A DNA stretch of 64,000 nt from an uncultured Oscillibacter sp. (GCA_950097265.1 CATNDJ010000003.1:55821-119820), one strand, 5' to 3'; shown: positions 9,088 through 19,682, numbered from the stretch's first letter. The notes: generated from the letters alone by a model not told the origin. Program-made: numbers and translations.

Positions 9088-10933
9088 CCGGGAATTTTAC
9101 CAGCAGACCTTCTCCCAGGTCCGCGGGAGCAGAGAAATCCGATGGGAGGATTATGAGATGACAAGGCGTGGAAAGAGCCTGAAATGGCTGGTGACCCTGG
9201 CGGCGGCCGTCGCCCTGCTGGCGGCCCTGTCCGTCCTGGCGGTGGCGGCCAACTTCTTCGGCCTCAGGGACGTGCTGCTGCCGGAGAAGGGCAGCGTGTA
9301 CGTGACGGACGAAAAAGGCGTGGTAATCCCCGGGGAGAAGGAGTTCAAGGACTTTGTCAGTCTCTCCGGCTGGGGGGACACCCCGGAGAGCCGGGCCCTG
9401 GCGGAGTGGGAGGCCTTTCAGGAAAGCTACGACCCGGACGGGTCCATCGTCTCCGCCATCGGCAACGAGCCCACAGGCTTTGAGGACCGCTACGGCTTCT
9501 ACCTGGTCTACACCCAGGAGATGGCCGACAAGCTGGAAGAGATCACCGCGAAATACGGCCTCAAGCTCCACCAATGGATGGAGGTCGTTCTGCCGGAGAC
9601 CTGGGCCGCCGCAGCGGGGGACTTCTGCGGGGAGAACGTCACGCCCTACTCCGGCTACATCTACGAAAACGGAACCTTCCGCTTTGACGGCGACGCGGAG
9701 CTGGGGGCCGGAGAGCGGATGGGCTATGGGACCATCGAGTACCAGTTCAGCCGCTCCGTCAAGGGGACCTTTGACGACGTGGCCCTGAATATCGGGGACC
9801 TGAGCGACTTTGAGGAGTGGGGCTACACGGCGGCGGACGGGACCAGGGTCACCCTGGGCCTGGGGGCCCGGAACCGCTCGCTGATCCTGGCGGACCTGGG
9901 GGACGGCTTCGTGCTGGTAAACGTGCTGACGGGGCGGCAGGGGGACGACGCCTTCTCCTCCGGGGCCATCGGCCGGGAGGAGCTGGAGGAGCTGGCGGAC
10001 AGCTTTGTTTATTCCGCTCTCACCCCGGCGAGAGAGCCGGACCGGGCCGCTATTCTGGCGTCCAATGATGCCTACATGGAGGCGCTGGAAAATCAGCCCC
10101 TGGAGACCCTGCCCTCGGAGTCCCAGGATCCGCTGTACACCCGCACGGGCATCCAGAGCGGCGTGGCGAAGGACTTCGTGCTGCTGCTGGCGGAGCGCAT
10201 CGAGGAGGGGCGGAAAGAGGAAATCGCGGACCTTTTGGTCTACCCCGCCCAGGTGGAAGTGTCCGCCGGGACCTTCACGGTGAACTCTCCCGAGGAGTTC
10301 CTGCCCTATTACGATGAGGTCGTCGGGCAGAACCGCCTGGGCCTCTCCTCGGCCATGACCTGGGAGTCCGCGCCGGCGGAGTTCCAGATTTTCAGCGACG
10401 GCAGCGGCCTTGCCTCCGTTGCGGACGGGGCCGTGTGGTTCGGGCTGGTGGAGGACGGCGTGATCCGGGTCTTTACCATCCAGACGGACCAGGCCGCCGT
10501 CCGGGCCCTGGGGGGAGGGGAGATTACCCAGGATACCGGGGCGGAGGACCTGTACGCGTCCCTCTCTATCGACGAGGGCCGGGAGTTTATTCTGGACCTG
10601 GCGGACCTCATCGACGGCGGGAAACGGGAGGAAATCGCGAACCTCCTCGCCTATCCCGCCAAGGTGACGGCCCCCGGCGGCGAGTGGATTGCAAGCTCGC
10701 CGGAGGAGCTTCTGGAGCACTATGACGAGACCATAGGAGGCAACGGCCGGGGGACCCTGGCGGCGGACCTCCGGGCGGACCCGGAGCCGGTCCTGGACGG
10801 GAGCGGGGGGCTGGCCTCCGCCGCCAGTGGGGCGGTGTGGTTTGACCGGGGAGAGAATGGGGGACTCAAAATCCTCACCCTCCAGTCGGACGTGTGGCGG
10901 TGGAGCGTCCAGTATTGGGGCGAGAAGCCGTAA
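9080..10933 (+). CDS. Putative anti-sigma factor-like membrane protein with duplicated C-terminal module
   Basis: 8-nt overlap with the sigma gene; short cytoplasmic N-terminus, one TM (LKWLVTLAAAVALLAALSVLAVAA), two tandem ~110-aa homologous segments. Confidence 0.65.
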   Translation: MSNREFYQQTFSQVRGSREIRWEDYEMTRRGKSLKWLVTLAAAVALLAALSVLAVAANFFGLRDVLLPEKGSVYVTDEKGVVIPGEKEFKDFVSLSGWGDTPESRALAEWEAFQESYDPDGSIVSAIGNEPTGFEDRYGFYLVYTQEMADKLEEITAKYGLKLHQWMEVVLPETWAAAAGDFCGENVTPYSGYIYENGTFRFDGDAELGAGERMGYGTIEYQFSRSVKGTFDDVALNIGDLSDFEEWGYTAADGTRVTLGLGARNRSLILADLGDGFVLVNVLTGRQGDDAFSSGAIGREELEELADSFVYSALTPAREPDRAAILASNDAYMEALENQPLETLPSESQDPLYTRTGIQSGVAKDFVLLLAERIEEGRKEEIADLLVYPAQVEVSAGTFTVNSPEEFLPYYDEVVGQNRLGLSSAMTWESAPAEFQIFSDGSGLASVADGAVWFGLVEDGVIRVFTIQTDQAAVRALGGGEITQDTGAEDLYASLSIDEGREFILDLADLIDGGKREEIANLLAYPAKVTAPGGEWIASSPEELLEHYDETIGGNGRGTLAADLRADPEPVLDGSGGLASAASGAVWFDRGENGGLKILTLQSDVWRWSVQYWGEKP

Positions 10934-10973
10934 GCGAAAAGGGGACCGGGAAAAATCCCGGTCCCCTCTCCTT

Positions 10974-11594
10974 TTACAGCTCTTCCATCAGGGCGTCCAG
11001 CGCCTCGTGGAACCGGCCCACGTGGAGGCCGTCCGTAAAGCGGTGGTTCAGCTCCATGGAGATGTGGAGGACCTTCCGGTCCCCCTCCTGGGCGTACTTC
11101 CCCCAGGCGATCCGGGGCACCGAATCGTCCGGGTCGAAATTCCGGTTGTTGGTCACCGCCGTCGTCTCCACCCAGGGCAGGCACGTGAAGAAAATCAGGT
11201 CCTGGCTGTCCTCCCCGCTGAGGAGGGTCGTCTGGGCGGCGCTCTTGGCCTTGGCGGCGGCGCAGAAGTCCCGGATATCCCCCCGGCAGGGCAGGGTGAC
11301 GATGTGGAAGGTCTCCGCCCCGGGCTTCAAATCCGTAAAGCTGGGGACCCGCCCGTCGAACAGCACCAGGTCCTCTCCCCGGAGGGCGTAGCGGAACGCC
11401 TCCACCTGATTCACGGCCCGGGTGCAGAGGTACACCAGGGAATAGTAAAAGGAAAGGCGGTTCTCCCTGGCGAACCTGTAGAGCCTTGTCACATCCTGGC
11501 GGAACGTAACGGAGTAAAAGGGCTGGGACTGAGCGGAGAAGAAATCGAACAGCTCCCGCCTGGGCCAGGAGGCCTTGTCAACGATGTGGGTCAT
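10974..11594 (-). CDS. Chloramphenicol acetyltransferase-fold (CatA-like) acyltransferase
   Basis: QPFYSVTFRQDVTRLYRFARENRLSFYYSLVYLCTRAVN; catalytic-motif-like NHRFTDGLHVGRFHE. Confidence 0.8.
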   Translation of the reverse strand: MTHIVDKASWPRRELFDFFSAQSQPFYSVTFRQDVTRLYRFARENRLSFYYSLVYLCTRAVNQVEAFRYALRGEDLVLFDGRVPSFTDLKPGAETFHIVTLPCRGDIRDFCAAAKAKSAAQTTLLSGEDSQDLIFFTCLPWVETTAVTNNRNFDPDDSVPRIAWGKYAQEGDRKVLHISMELNHRFTDGLHVGRFHEALDALMEEL

Positions 11595-11744
11595 AGGGGC
11601 CCTCCTTTCTGATGAAAACAGTATACCAGCTTTTCCGCGGATTACAAGTCCTGTGCAGTTTTCCCCTTTCCTCCCCGCCGGTTTTCTGATATACTGCCCT
11701 TGAAACTCAGCCCTTGAAACTCACATCGGAAAGGCGGACAGGCC

Positions 11745-12596
11745 ATGAACCTCTGCGACCGGGAAACCCTCCGCGCCCTGCTGGGGCGGCACGGCTTCCA
11801 TTTTTCCAAGTCCATGGGACAAAACTTTCTCATCGACCCCGCCGTCCCGGCGGACATCGCGGCCGCCTCTCAGGCGGACGGCGCCTGCGGCGTGCTGGAA
11901 ATCGGTCCCGGCGTCGGGTGCCTCACGGCGGAACTGGCGGAGCGGGCCGGGAAGGTGGTCTCCGTCGAGCTGGACAAAAAACTGCTTCCCGTGCTGGCGG
12001 AGACCATGGCCCCCTATGACAACGTAGAAATCGTCTCCGGGGACGCGCTGAAGCTGGACCTCGCCGCCCTGGCGGCGGAGAAGTTCGCCGGGCTCCGGCC
12101 CCTGGTCTGCGCGAATCTCCCCTACAACATCACCACCCCGGTGCTGACGAAGCTGGCGGAAACCCCCAGCTTTGAGAGCGTCACCGTCCTCCTCCAGAGG
12201 GAGGTGGCCCGCCGCCTGGCGGCCCCTCAGGGCTCCGCGGAGGTTGGGGCCTTCACCCTGTGGCTCCAGTACTGCATGGAAACGGAGATCCTCTTCGACG
12301 TCCCGGCGGAGAAGTTTTTCCCCGCCCCCAAGGTGGACTCCGCCGTCCTGCGCTGCGTCCGGCGGGAAAGGCCCGCCGTGGAGGTGGAGGACGAGGCCTT
12401 TTTCTTCCGCGTGGTCCGGGGGGCCTTCCTCCTCCGGCGGAAGACCCTGGCCAACAGCCTCTCCGCCGCCCTGCCGGAGACCGGAAAAGAGCGGGTGCAG
12501 GAGGCCATGGCCGCTCTGGGCCTCCCCGAGAGCGTCCGGGGGGAAAAGCTGACCCTAGAGGACTTCGCGGCGCTGGCCGCGGAACTTGCGAAATAA
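11745..12596 (+). CDS. rsmA: 16S rRNA (adenine1518/1519-N6,N6)-dimethyltransferase
   Basis: KSMGQNFLIDPAV, VLEIGPGVGCLTAEL, ANLPYNITTPVL. Confidence 0.95.
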   Translation: MNLCDRETLRALLGRHGFHFSKSMGQNFLIDPAVPADIAAASQADGACGVLEIGPGVGCLTAELAERAGKVVSVELDKKLLPVLAETMAPYDNVEIVSGDALKLDLAALAAEKFAGLRPLVCANLPYNITTPVLTKLAETPSFESVTVLLQREVARRLAAPQGSAEVGAFTLWLQYCMETEILFDVPAEKFFPAPKVDSAVLRCVRRERPAVEVEDEAFFFRVVRGAFLLRRKTLANSLSAALPETGKERVQEAMAALGLPESVRGEKLTLEDFAALAAELAK

Positions 12597-12606
12597 GGAG
12601 TACGAG

Positions 12607-13026
12607 ATGGAAAATTATTTTCGCCCCCAGCTGAGCCGGGAGCACATCCTGGGGATCAGCTCCATCGGCCTGGCCCACATGGGGGACGCGGTGTTCGAGC
12701 TGCTGGTCCGCGCCTGGCTCTGCGCCCACGGCGGGGCCACGGGCCGGGGGATGCACCGCGCCGCCGTGGCGCTGGTCTGCGCCGAGTCCCAGGCGGAGAA
12801 GGCGGAGAAAATCAAGCCCCTGCTGACGGAGGACGAAAAGGCCGTCTTCCGCCGGGGGCGGAACGCCCAGGTTCACACCGTCCCCCACCACGCCAGCCGG
12901 GCCCAGTACGGCGAGGCCACGGCCCTGGAGGCCTTGCTGGGCTGGCTCTACCTCCGGGGGGAGACAGAGCGGATTAACCAGCTCTTTTGCATCATGATGG
13001 AGGAGGAGGAAGCCCATGGCGATTGA
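12607..13026 (+). CDS. mrnC: Mini-ribonuclease III
   Basis: AHMGDAVFELLVRAWL, RRGRNAQVHTVPHHASRAQYGEATALEALLGWLYL. Confidence 0.9.
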   Translation: MENYFRPQLSREHILGISSIGLAHMGDAVFELLVRAWLCAHGGATGRGMHRAAVALVCAESQAEKAEKIKPLLTEDEKAVFRRGRNAQVHTVPHHASRAQYGEATALEALLGWLYLRGETERINQLFCIMMEEEEAHGD

Positions 13027-14755
13027 CGCAATCTGCTTACAGGCCGTGACGGCGGAGCTGCGGCCCCAGCTGACGGGCCTCCGGGTGGACAAGGTCCAGC
13101 AGCCCGCCCGGGACCAGGTGGTCCTCCTCTTCCGTGGGAAGCGCCTGCTGCTGAACGCCGGGGCGGGGGCCCCCCGGCTGCAACTGACGGAAGTCCTCCG
13201 GGACAACCCGGCGGAGCCCCCCATGTTCTGTATGCTTCTCCGAAAGCACCTCTCCGGTGCCCGGTTGGCGGGCCTGACCCAGCCCCCCCTGGAGCGGCTG
13301 GTGAAAATCGAGTTCGACGCCTCCGACGAGCTGGGCCGGGCGGGAAAGCGCACCCTGGTGCTGGAGGCCATGGGCCGCCGGTCCAACCTCATCCTGCTGG
13401 ACGGGGAGGACCGGATTATCGACAGCCTCCGCCGGGTGGACGCGGACATGTCCGCCGCGCGGCAGGTGCTGCCCGGCCTCTTCTACCAGCCCCCGGCCTC
13501 CACGGGGCGCCTCCCCTTCCTGGAGGAGACGGAGGCGGGCTTCGCCGCCCGTCTCAAAGCCGCCCCGGCGGAGAAGACCCTGGACGGCTTTCTGCTGGAC
13601 AGCTACTTCGGCCTCTCCCCCCTCATGGCCCGGGAGCTCAGCTTCCGGGCGGCGGGGGACACGGACGCCCGGGTCTTCCAGCTGGGGGCCCCCGGCCCCC
13701 TGTGGCGGGCCCTGGAGGATTTGCAGGGCCGGGTCCGGGAAAACCGCTTTACCCCCGTCTGCCTCCTCCGGGACGGGAAGCCCCTGGACTTCGCCTGCGT
13801 TCCCGTGGGCCAGTACGGCGGCGCGGCGGAGTGCGTGACCTATGACAGCTTCTCCGCCCTGCTGGACGCCTTCTATGCCGCCCGGGAAAAACAGGAGCGG
13901 GCCCGCCAGCGGGGGGCGGACCTCCTTCGGGCCGCCTCCACGGCCCGGGACCGCCTCCGGCGGAAGCTGGCCCTCCAGGAGAAGGAGTACGCGGCCACCC
14001 AGGACCGGGACAAGCTCCGTATCCAGGGGGACCTGATCACCGCCAATCTCTACCGGATGGAGCGGGGGCAGTCCCGGCTGGAGTGCGAAAATTACTATGA
14101 GGACAACACCCCGGCCACCGTCCCTCTGGACCCCCTGCTGACCCCCCAGCAGAACGCCGCCAAGTACTACAAGCGCTACGCCAAGGCCAAGACGGCGGAA
14201 AAATACCTCCGGGAACAGATGGACCTGGCAAAGCGGGATCTGGAGTACCTGGAGAGCGTCCTGGCGGAAATTGCCCGGGCGGAAACGGAGGCGGATTACC
14301 TGGACATTCGGGCCGAGCTCCGGGAGGCGGGCTTCCTCAAAAAGCAGGGCCGGGGGAAGAAGGAGAAGTCCCGCCCCGCCGCCCCCTGGGAGTTCCGCAC
14401 GTCCTCGGGACTCCGGGTGCTGGTGGGCCGGAACAACCGCCAGAACGACAAGCTGACCCTCAAGGACGCGGACCGCCGGGACCTCTGGTTCCACACCCAG
14501 AAGATCCACGGGTCCCACGTCATCCTCCGCTGCGCCGGGCGGGCCCCCTCGGAAGAGGACGTGGCCCAGGCCGCCATGCTGGCCGCCTGGTTCTCCCAGG
14601 CCCGGGAGAGCGGGAACGTGCCGGTGGACTATACCGAGGTCCGGGACGTGAAAAAGCCCGCCGGAGGCCGGCCGGGCATGGTGGTCTACACCGCGTACCG
14701 CACCGTAAACGTCACGCCGGAGGAAGCGGCGGTGGAACGGCTGAAGGTCAAATGA
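13016..14755 (+). CDS. rqcH: NFACT-family ribosome quality control protein RqcH (Fbp-like)
   Basis: MAIDAICLQAVTAELRPQLTGLRVDKVQQP; C-terminal NFACT-R domain VLVGRNNRQNDKLTLKDADRRDLWFHTQKIHGSHVIL. Confidence 0.93.
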   Translation: MAIDAICLQAVTAELRPQLTGLRVDKVQQPARDQVVLLFRGKRLLLNAGAGAPRLQLTEVLRDNPAEPPMFCMLLRKHLSGARLAGLTQPPLERLVKIEFDASDELGRAGKRTLVLEAMGRRSNLILLDGEDRIIDSLRRVDADMSAARQVLPGLFYQPPASTGRLPFLEETEAGFAARLKAAPAEKTLDGFLLDSYFGLSPLMARELSFRAAGDTDARVFQLGAPGPLWRALEDLQGRVRENRFTPVCLLRDGKPLDFACVPVGQYGGAAECVTYDSFSALLDAFYAAREKQERARQRGADLLRAASTARDRLRRKLALQEKEYAATQDRDKLRIQGDLITANLYRMERGQSRLECENYYEDNTPATVPLDPLLTPQQNAAKYYKRYAKAKTAEKYLREQMDLAKRDLEYLESVLAEIARAETEADYLDIRAELREAGFLKKQGRGKKEKSRPAAPWEFRTSSGLRVLVGRNNRQNDKLTLKDADRRDLWFHTQKIHGSHVILRCAGRAPSEEDVAQAAMLAAWFSQARESGNVPVDYTEVRDVKKPAGGRPGMVVYTAYRTVNVTPEEAAVERLKVK

Positions 14756-14787
14756 GGCCCCCGCGGGCCGCGGCGGCAAACGGAATC

Positions 14788-14821
14788 AAGCGCCCGGAAG
14801 CTCCAGAGCTTCCGGGCGCTT
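14788..14821. terminator. Bidirectional terminator between rqcH and leuS
   Basis: 16-bp perfect arms AAGCGCCCGGAAGCTC/GAGCTTCCGGGCGCTT. Confidence 0.8.
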
Positions 14822-14831
14822 GGCTGTCTTT

Positions 14832-17258
14832 TTACTGGGGCTTCACGATGAGGTTCACCAGGCGGTTCTTGACGAAGATGGTCTTGACCACCTTCATCCC
14901 CGCCGTGGCCTTCTGGACCTTGTCCACCGTCAGGGCGGCCTCCACCACGGCCGCCTCCTCGCTGTCCGTGGGCATGGTGACGGTCCCTTTCAGCTTCCCG
15001 TTTACCTGGACGGCGAAGTCCACCGCGGACGCCACGGTCTTGCTCTCGTCGTAGGCGGGCCAGTCGCTCTGGCAGCACATCTTCCCCGTTTCGGCGGCAA
15101 AGCCGAACCTCTCCCACAGCTCCTCGGTGATGTGGGGGGCGAAGGGGCAGAGGATCTGGAGCAGGGGCTTCATGTCCCCTTTCGTGACTCCGTTGGCCGT
15201 CAGCTCGTTCACCGCCGTCATCATGGCTGCAATGGCCGTGTTCATTTTCAGGCTGTCCACGTCCGAGGTGACCTTTTTGATGGTCCGGTGCAGGATGGCC
15301 TCGTTGGCCGCGCTGGGGTTCGGGTCGTCCTTGGCGGCCTCGGCCAGATTCCACACCCGGTCCAGGAAGCGTTTGGAGCCCTTGACGGCCTCCGTGGACC
15401 AGATGGCCGCCTGCTCGAAGTCGCCCACGAACATGATATAGAGCCGCATGGTGTCCGCGCCGTACTGGGCTACAATGTCGTTGGGGTTCACCACGTTCCC
15501 CCGGGACTTGGACATCTTCTCTCCGCCCTCGCCCAGGATCATGCCGTGGCTGGTCCGCTTGGCGTAGGGCTCCGCCGTGGGGACCACGCCGATGTCATAG
15601 AGGAACTTGTGCCAGAAGCGGCTGTAGAGCAGGTGGAGGGTGGTGTGCTCCATGCCGCCGTTGTACCAGTCCACGGGGGACCAGTAGTCCAGGGCCTCCT
15701 TAGAGGCCAGGGCCTTGTCGTTGTGGGGGTCCATATAACGGAGGAAGTACCAGCTGGAACCCGCCCACTGGGGCATGGTGTCCGTCTCCCGCTGGGCGGG
15801 GCCGCCGCAGCAGGGGCAGGTGGTGTTCACCCAGTCCGTCATCTTGGCCAGGGGAGACTCGCCGGTGTCCGTGACCTCGTAGCTCTCCACCTCCGGCAGG
15901 AGCAGGGGAAGCTGATCCTCCGGCAGGGGGACCCAGCCGCACTTGGGGCAGTTCACCAGGGGGATGGGTTCGCCCCAGTAGCGCTGGCGGGAGAAGACCC
16001 AGTCGCGGAGCTTGAAATTCGTCTTGGGCCGGCCGTAGCCCTCCTTGGTGACGTGCTCCCTCATGGCGGGGATGGCCTCTTTGACCGTCATGCCGTTCAG
16101 GAAGCCGGAGTTCACCATGATTCCCGTGTCGTCCTTCAGGGCGAAGGCCTCCTTGGTGATATCTCCGCCCTTGACCACCTCCACGATGGGCAGACCGAAT
16201 TTCGTGGCGAACTCCCAGTCCCGCTGGTCGTGGCCCGGCACGCCCATGACGATGCCGGTGCCGTAGCCCATCAGCACGTAGTCGGAGACAAACATAGGCA
16301 CGTGCTTGCCCGTGGCGGGGTTGACCACCTCGATGCCGTCCAGGCGGACGCCGGTCTTTTCCTTGTTCAGCTCGCCCCGCTCGAAGTCGGACTTCCGCGC
16401 AGCCTCGGCCTGATAAGCGGCCACCTCGTCCCAGTTCTTGATCTGGTCTTTCCACCGCTCCAGGAAGGGGTGCTCCGGGGAGATGACCATGTAGGTCACG
16501 CCGAAGAGGGTGTCGCATCGGGTGGTGTAGACCGTCAGCTTGTCGCCGTTGGTGGCGGTGAAGTCCAGCTCGGTGCCCTCGGACCGGCCGATCCAGTTGC
16601 GCTGCTGGATCTTCACCCGGTTGATGAAGTCCACATCCTCCAGGTCGTCGATGAGCCGGTCGGCATACTTGGTGATGGCCAGCATCCACTGGCTCTTTTC
16701 CTTCCGGATGACCTCGCCGCCGCAGCGCTCGCAGACGCCCTCCACAACCTCCTCATTGGCCAGGACGATCTTGCAGCTGGTGCACCAGTTCACGGGCATG
16801 GAGGCCTTGTAGGCCAGGCCCTTCTTGAACATCTGGAGGAAGATCCACTGGGTCCATTTGTAGTAGTCCGGGTCCGTGGTGTTGACCTCCCGATCCCAGT
16901 CGAAGGAATAGCCCAGCATGCGGAGCTGCTTGCGGAAGTTCTCCACGTTGTCGTGGGTCACCTTGGCGGGGTGGATGTGGTTTTTGACCGCGTAGTTTTC
17001 CGTGGGCAGGCCGAAAGCGTCGTAGCCGATGGGGAAGAGGACGTTATAGCCCTGCATCCGCTTCTTCCGGCAGATGATGTCCATGGCGGTGAAGGGCCGG
17101 GCGTGGCCCACGTGGAGCCCCTGGCCGGAGGGATAGGGGAACTCGATGAGGCCGAAGAATTTTTCCCGGCTCTTGTCCCCGTTGACGGCGGTGAAGGGCT
17201 TCTCCTCCAGCCACTTGGCCTGCCACTTTTTCTCAATGGCGGTAAAATCGTACTTCAT
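14832..17258 (-). CDS. leuS: Leucine--tRNA ligase
   Basis: [63 protein letters not shown]. Confidence 0.98.
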   Translation of the reverse strand: MKYDFTAIEKKWQAKWLEEKPFTAVNGDKSREKFFGLIEFPYPSGQGLHVGHARPFTAMDIICRKKRMQGYNVLFPIGYDAFGLPTENYAVKNHIHPAKVTHDNVENFRKQLRMLGYSFDWDREVNTTDPDYYKWTQWIFLQMFKKGLAYKASMPVNWCTSCKIVLANEEVVEGVCERCGGEVIRKEKSQWMLAITKYADRLIDDLEDVDFINRVKIQQRNWIGRSEGTELDFTATNGDKLTVYTTRCDTLFGVTYMVISPEHPFLERWKDQIKNWDEVAAYQAEAARKSDFERGELNKEKTGVRLDGIEVVNPATGKHVPMFVSDYVLMGYGTGIVMGVPGHDQRDWEFATKFGLPIVEVVKGGDITKEAFALKDDTGIMVNSGFLNGMTVKEAIPAMREHVTKEGYGRPKTNFKLRDWVFSRQRYWGEPIPLVNCPKCGWVPLPEDQLPLLLPEVESYEVTDTGESPLAKMTDWVNTTCPCCGGPAQRETDTMPQWAGSSWYFLRYMDPHNDKALASKEALDYWSPVDWYNGGMEHTTLHLLYSRFWHKFLYDIGVVPTAEPYAKRTSHGMILGEGGEKMSKSRGNVVNPNDIVAQYGADTMRLYIMFVGDFEQAAIWSTEAVKGSKRFLDRVWNLAEAAKDDPNPSAANEAILHRTIKKVTSDVDSLKMNTAIAAMMTAVNELTANGVTKGDMKPLLQILCPFAPHITEELWERFGFAAETGKMCCQSDWPAYDESKTVASAVDFAVQVNGKLKGTVTMPTDSEEAAVVEAALTVDKVQKATAGMKVVKTIFVKNRLVNLIVKPQ

Positions 17259-17302
17259 GTGTGATCACCTTTATTTTTAGAAAATGGAATTTCTATGATT
17301 GC

Positions 17303-17686
17303 TCAGGTCCTCTCAAAGCCCAGATACCGGGTCCCCTGGAAGGTGAGGCTTCCCCGGTCCCCCTCCGCCAGCATGCCGTATTCGGAGCCGCTGAGGGGAA
17401 GCTCCACCCGGTCCCCGCTCTCCACCTGGAAGGTGGCGTAATAGGAGGTGCTGGAATGACTCATGCTGTCTTGATGGTGATGGTGGGAAACCTGCGTCCG
17501 CTTGGACACCACTTCGGCGGAGACCGTCAGCCGGGGGGAGGCGTTGTTTTTGTTCCAAGTCATGACGCCCCGGACGGCGAACACGATGAACGTGCCGATG
17601 ACAATGGCGAATACCGTTAGAAACAAAAACGGAAAAATCCCAAACAGGAGGTTGAAGCCCCCCATTCCAAACCCTGAACCTGCCAT
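17303..17686 (-). CDS. DUF2500-like membrane protein
   Basis: One N-terminal TM, then VSKRTQVSHHHH...STSYYATFQVESGDRVELPLSGSEYGMLAEGDRGSLTFQGTRYLGFERT. Confidence 0.75.
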   Translation of the reverse strand: MAGSGFGMGGFNLLFGIFPFLFLTVFAIVIGTFIVFAVRGVMTWNKNNASPRLTVSAEVVSKRTQVSHHHHQDSMSHSSTSYYATFQVESGDRVELPLSGSEYGMLAEGDRGSLTFQGTRYLGFERT

Positions 17687-17710
17687 GTCTTCTCTCCTTT
17701 CCAAGTCAAT

Positions 17711-17946
17711 GAAAACACCCCCAGCCTAAAACGGCCAGGGGCGTGTCGTCACTACGCGGTACCACCCTGTTCAGCCGCCAAAGGCGGCCCTTGGGGCCCG
17801 GTAACGGGGGCAAGGCCGTCCCGCCCTACCTCTCGGGCGGGAGACTCCGGGACCAGTCATGCACAGGGGCTCCCCCGCCGGCTCGCACCAGCCGCCGGCT
17901 CTCTGAGGGCGGGATATTCCCCCGTCTTTTTTCCCTTCATCGTCTT
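17711..17946 (-). promoter_or_regulatory. T-box leader (specifier reads CUG, Leu)
   Basis: Minus strand: AGAGAGCCGG...GGTGCGAGCCGGC; GACTGGTCCCGGAGT specifier region (CTG at 17856-17854); T-box AACAGGGTGGTACCGCG; terminator CCCCTGGCCGTTTTAGGCTGGGGGTGTTTT. Confidence 0.92.
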
Positions 17947-18003
17947 TCAACAGGCCCTATTGTACAGGGAAGGGGCGGTTTTGTCAAGGGGGAAATAGCC
18001 AAA

Positions 18004-18038
18004 AAACCGCCCGGGGCCGGGCCCCGGGCGGTTTTTAA
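18004..18038. terminator. Terminator between the T-box transcription unit and putP
   Basis: AAAACCGCCCGGGGC-CGG-GCCCCGGGCGGTTTTT. Confidence 0.75.
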
Positions 18039-18046
18039 AGCCGGTA

Positions 18047-19579
18047 TTACTTCTCCTTCACTTCGTCGAAGAGCTTCAAAGCGCCCGCGTCCGGGGCCGG
18101 GGTCAGCAGGCTGACAATCACAATGGCGGCCAGGCCCACGATGAAGGCGGGCAACAGCTCGTAGATGTCCCACGCGCCGCCCATGGGGCGCACCATAAAC
18201 TTCCACACGAAGATCATCACGCCGCCGGCAACCAGGCCCGCCATGATCCCCTGGCGGTTGCTCCGCTTCCAGTACAGGGCGCAGAGGATGGCGGGGCCGA
18301 ACGTCGCGCCGAAGCCCGCCCAGGCGAAGGACACGATTTGGAACACGTTGCTGCCCGGGTCCGAGGCCAGGAACAAGGCGATGACCGCGATGACGATGAC
18401 CGTCAGCCGGGCGATGAGCATGGTCTGCTTCTCCGTCAGCTTGACGCCGAAGACCTCCTGGACGATGTTTTCCGAGAAGGCGGAGGAGGCCGCCAAGAGC
18501 TGGCTGTCCGCCGTGGACATGGTGGCGGCCAGGATGCCCGCCAGGATGCAGCCCGCCACAATGGCCGGGAAGATCCCGTAAGAGGACAGCAGGTCGGAGA
18601 GCTTGACGATGATGGTCTCGGTGGCGCTGCCCTCCAGGAAGGGCACCTTGCCCGCGGCGGAGACCGCGTGGCCCACGATGCCGATGAACACCGCCACGCC
18701 CATGGAGATCACCACCCAGGTGGCGGCGATGCGGCGGGAGAGGGTCAGTTCGTTCTCGTCCCGGATGGCCATGAAGCGCACCAGGATGTGGGGCATGCCG
18801 AAGTAGCCCAGGCCCCAGGCCATCATGGAGATGATGCGGATGAAGCCGTAGGGGTCCGCCCCGCCGGTGGAGACGTTATAGGTCTCCGTGAAGCTGAAGA
18901 AGCCGGGGAGGGTCTGAGCGTGGGCGATCACCGCGTCCATGCCCCCCGCCTGGACCACGCCGAACACCACGATGACGGCCAGGGCGGCGGTCATGATGAC
19001 GGACTGGATCAGGTCCATGGTGGCCACGGCGTTGAAGCCCCCGATGGAGGTGTAGCTGATGATGACGATGGCTCCGATGACCACCGCCGCCATGTAGTTC
19101 CAGCCGAACAGGCTGTTGAACAGCTTCCCGATGGCGGCCAGGCCGGAGGCAACATACGGCACGAAGAAAATCAGGATAATCAGGGCGGAGATGCACATAA
19201 TGACGGGCTTTTTCTCCCCATAGCGCTTGGAGATGAAGCTGGGGATGGTGATGGCGTCCAGCTTCACGCTGTAGCGCCGGAGCTTTTTGGCCACCAGCAG
19301 GAAGTTCAGATAGGTGCCCACGGCCAGGCCGATGGCGGTCCAGCTGGCGTCCGCCACGCCGGAGAGGTAGGCAAGGCCGGGAATGCCCATGAGCAGGTAG
19401 CTGCTCATGTCGCTGGCCTCGGCGCTCATGGCGGTGACCAGGGGGCCGATGCCCCGGCCGCCCAGGTAGAAGCCCTCGGCGCTCTTTTTGGACCGGCGGC
19501 CGATCATGACTCCGGTGAAGATGACGAAGCAGAGGTACGCGATAATCGTACCCATGATGCAGATTTGTGCGGTAGACAT
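18047..19579 (-). CDS. putP: Sodium/proline symporter (SSS family)
   Basis: FYLGGRGIGPLVTAMSAEASDMSSYLLMGIPGLAYLSGVADASWTAIGLAVGTYLNFLLVAKKLRRYS. Confidence 0.93.
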   Translation of the reverse strand: MSTAQICIMGTIIAYLCFVIFTGVMIGRRSKKSAEGFYLGGRGIGPLVTAMSAEASDMSSYLLMGIPGLAYLSGVADASWTAIGLAVGTYLNFLLVAKKLRRYSVKLDAITIPSFISKRYGEKKPVIMCISALIILIFFVPYVASGLAAIGKLFNSLFGWNYMAAVVIGAIVIISYTSIGGFNAVATMDLIQSVIMTAALAVIVVFGVVQAGGMDAVIAHAQTLPGFFSFTETYNVSTGGADPYGFIRIISMMAWGLGYFGMPHILVRFMAIRDENELTLSRRIAATWVVISMGVAVFIGIVGHAVSAAGKVPFLEGSATETIIVKLSDLLSSYGIFPAIVAGCILAGILAATMSTADSQLLAASSAFSENIVQEVFGVKLTEKQTMLIARLTVIVIAVIALFLASDPGSNVFQIVSFAWAGFGATFGPAILCALYWKRSNRQGIMAGLVAGGVMIFVWKFMVRPMGGAWDIYELLPAFIVGLAAIVIVSLLTPAPDAGALKLFDEVKEK

Positions 19580-19642
19580 GTAATCTCTCTCCTTTTCCGT
19601 TCAGTGGGTGCTATCATAGCACACTTTTTACTAGAATGAAAG

Positions 19643-19682
19643 ACAGAACGAAGTATAGAATGTAGTCTACACTTCGTTCTGT
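19643..19682. repeat. Long imperfect inverted repeat upstream of putP
   Basis: ACAGAACGAAGTATAGA-ATGTAG-TCTACACTTCGTTCTGT, 17-bp arms with one mismatch. Confidence 0.85.

Noticed and set aside
8969-10720. 583-aa minus ORF opposite the sigma/anti-sigma pair
   Set aside because: Antisense shadow of a well-supported operon
10974-11594. Calling this a chloramphenicol resistance gene
   Set aside because: CAT-fold is clear but active-site neighbourhood reads NHRFTDG and chromosomal CatA-like acyltransferases often lack resistance function
13037-14779. 580-aa minus ORF opposite rqcH
   Set aside because: Antisense shadow; no domain motifs
14820-17264. 814-aa plus ORF opposite leuS
   Set aside because: Antisense shadow; leuS motifs unambiguous
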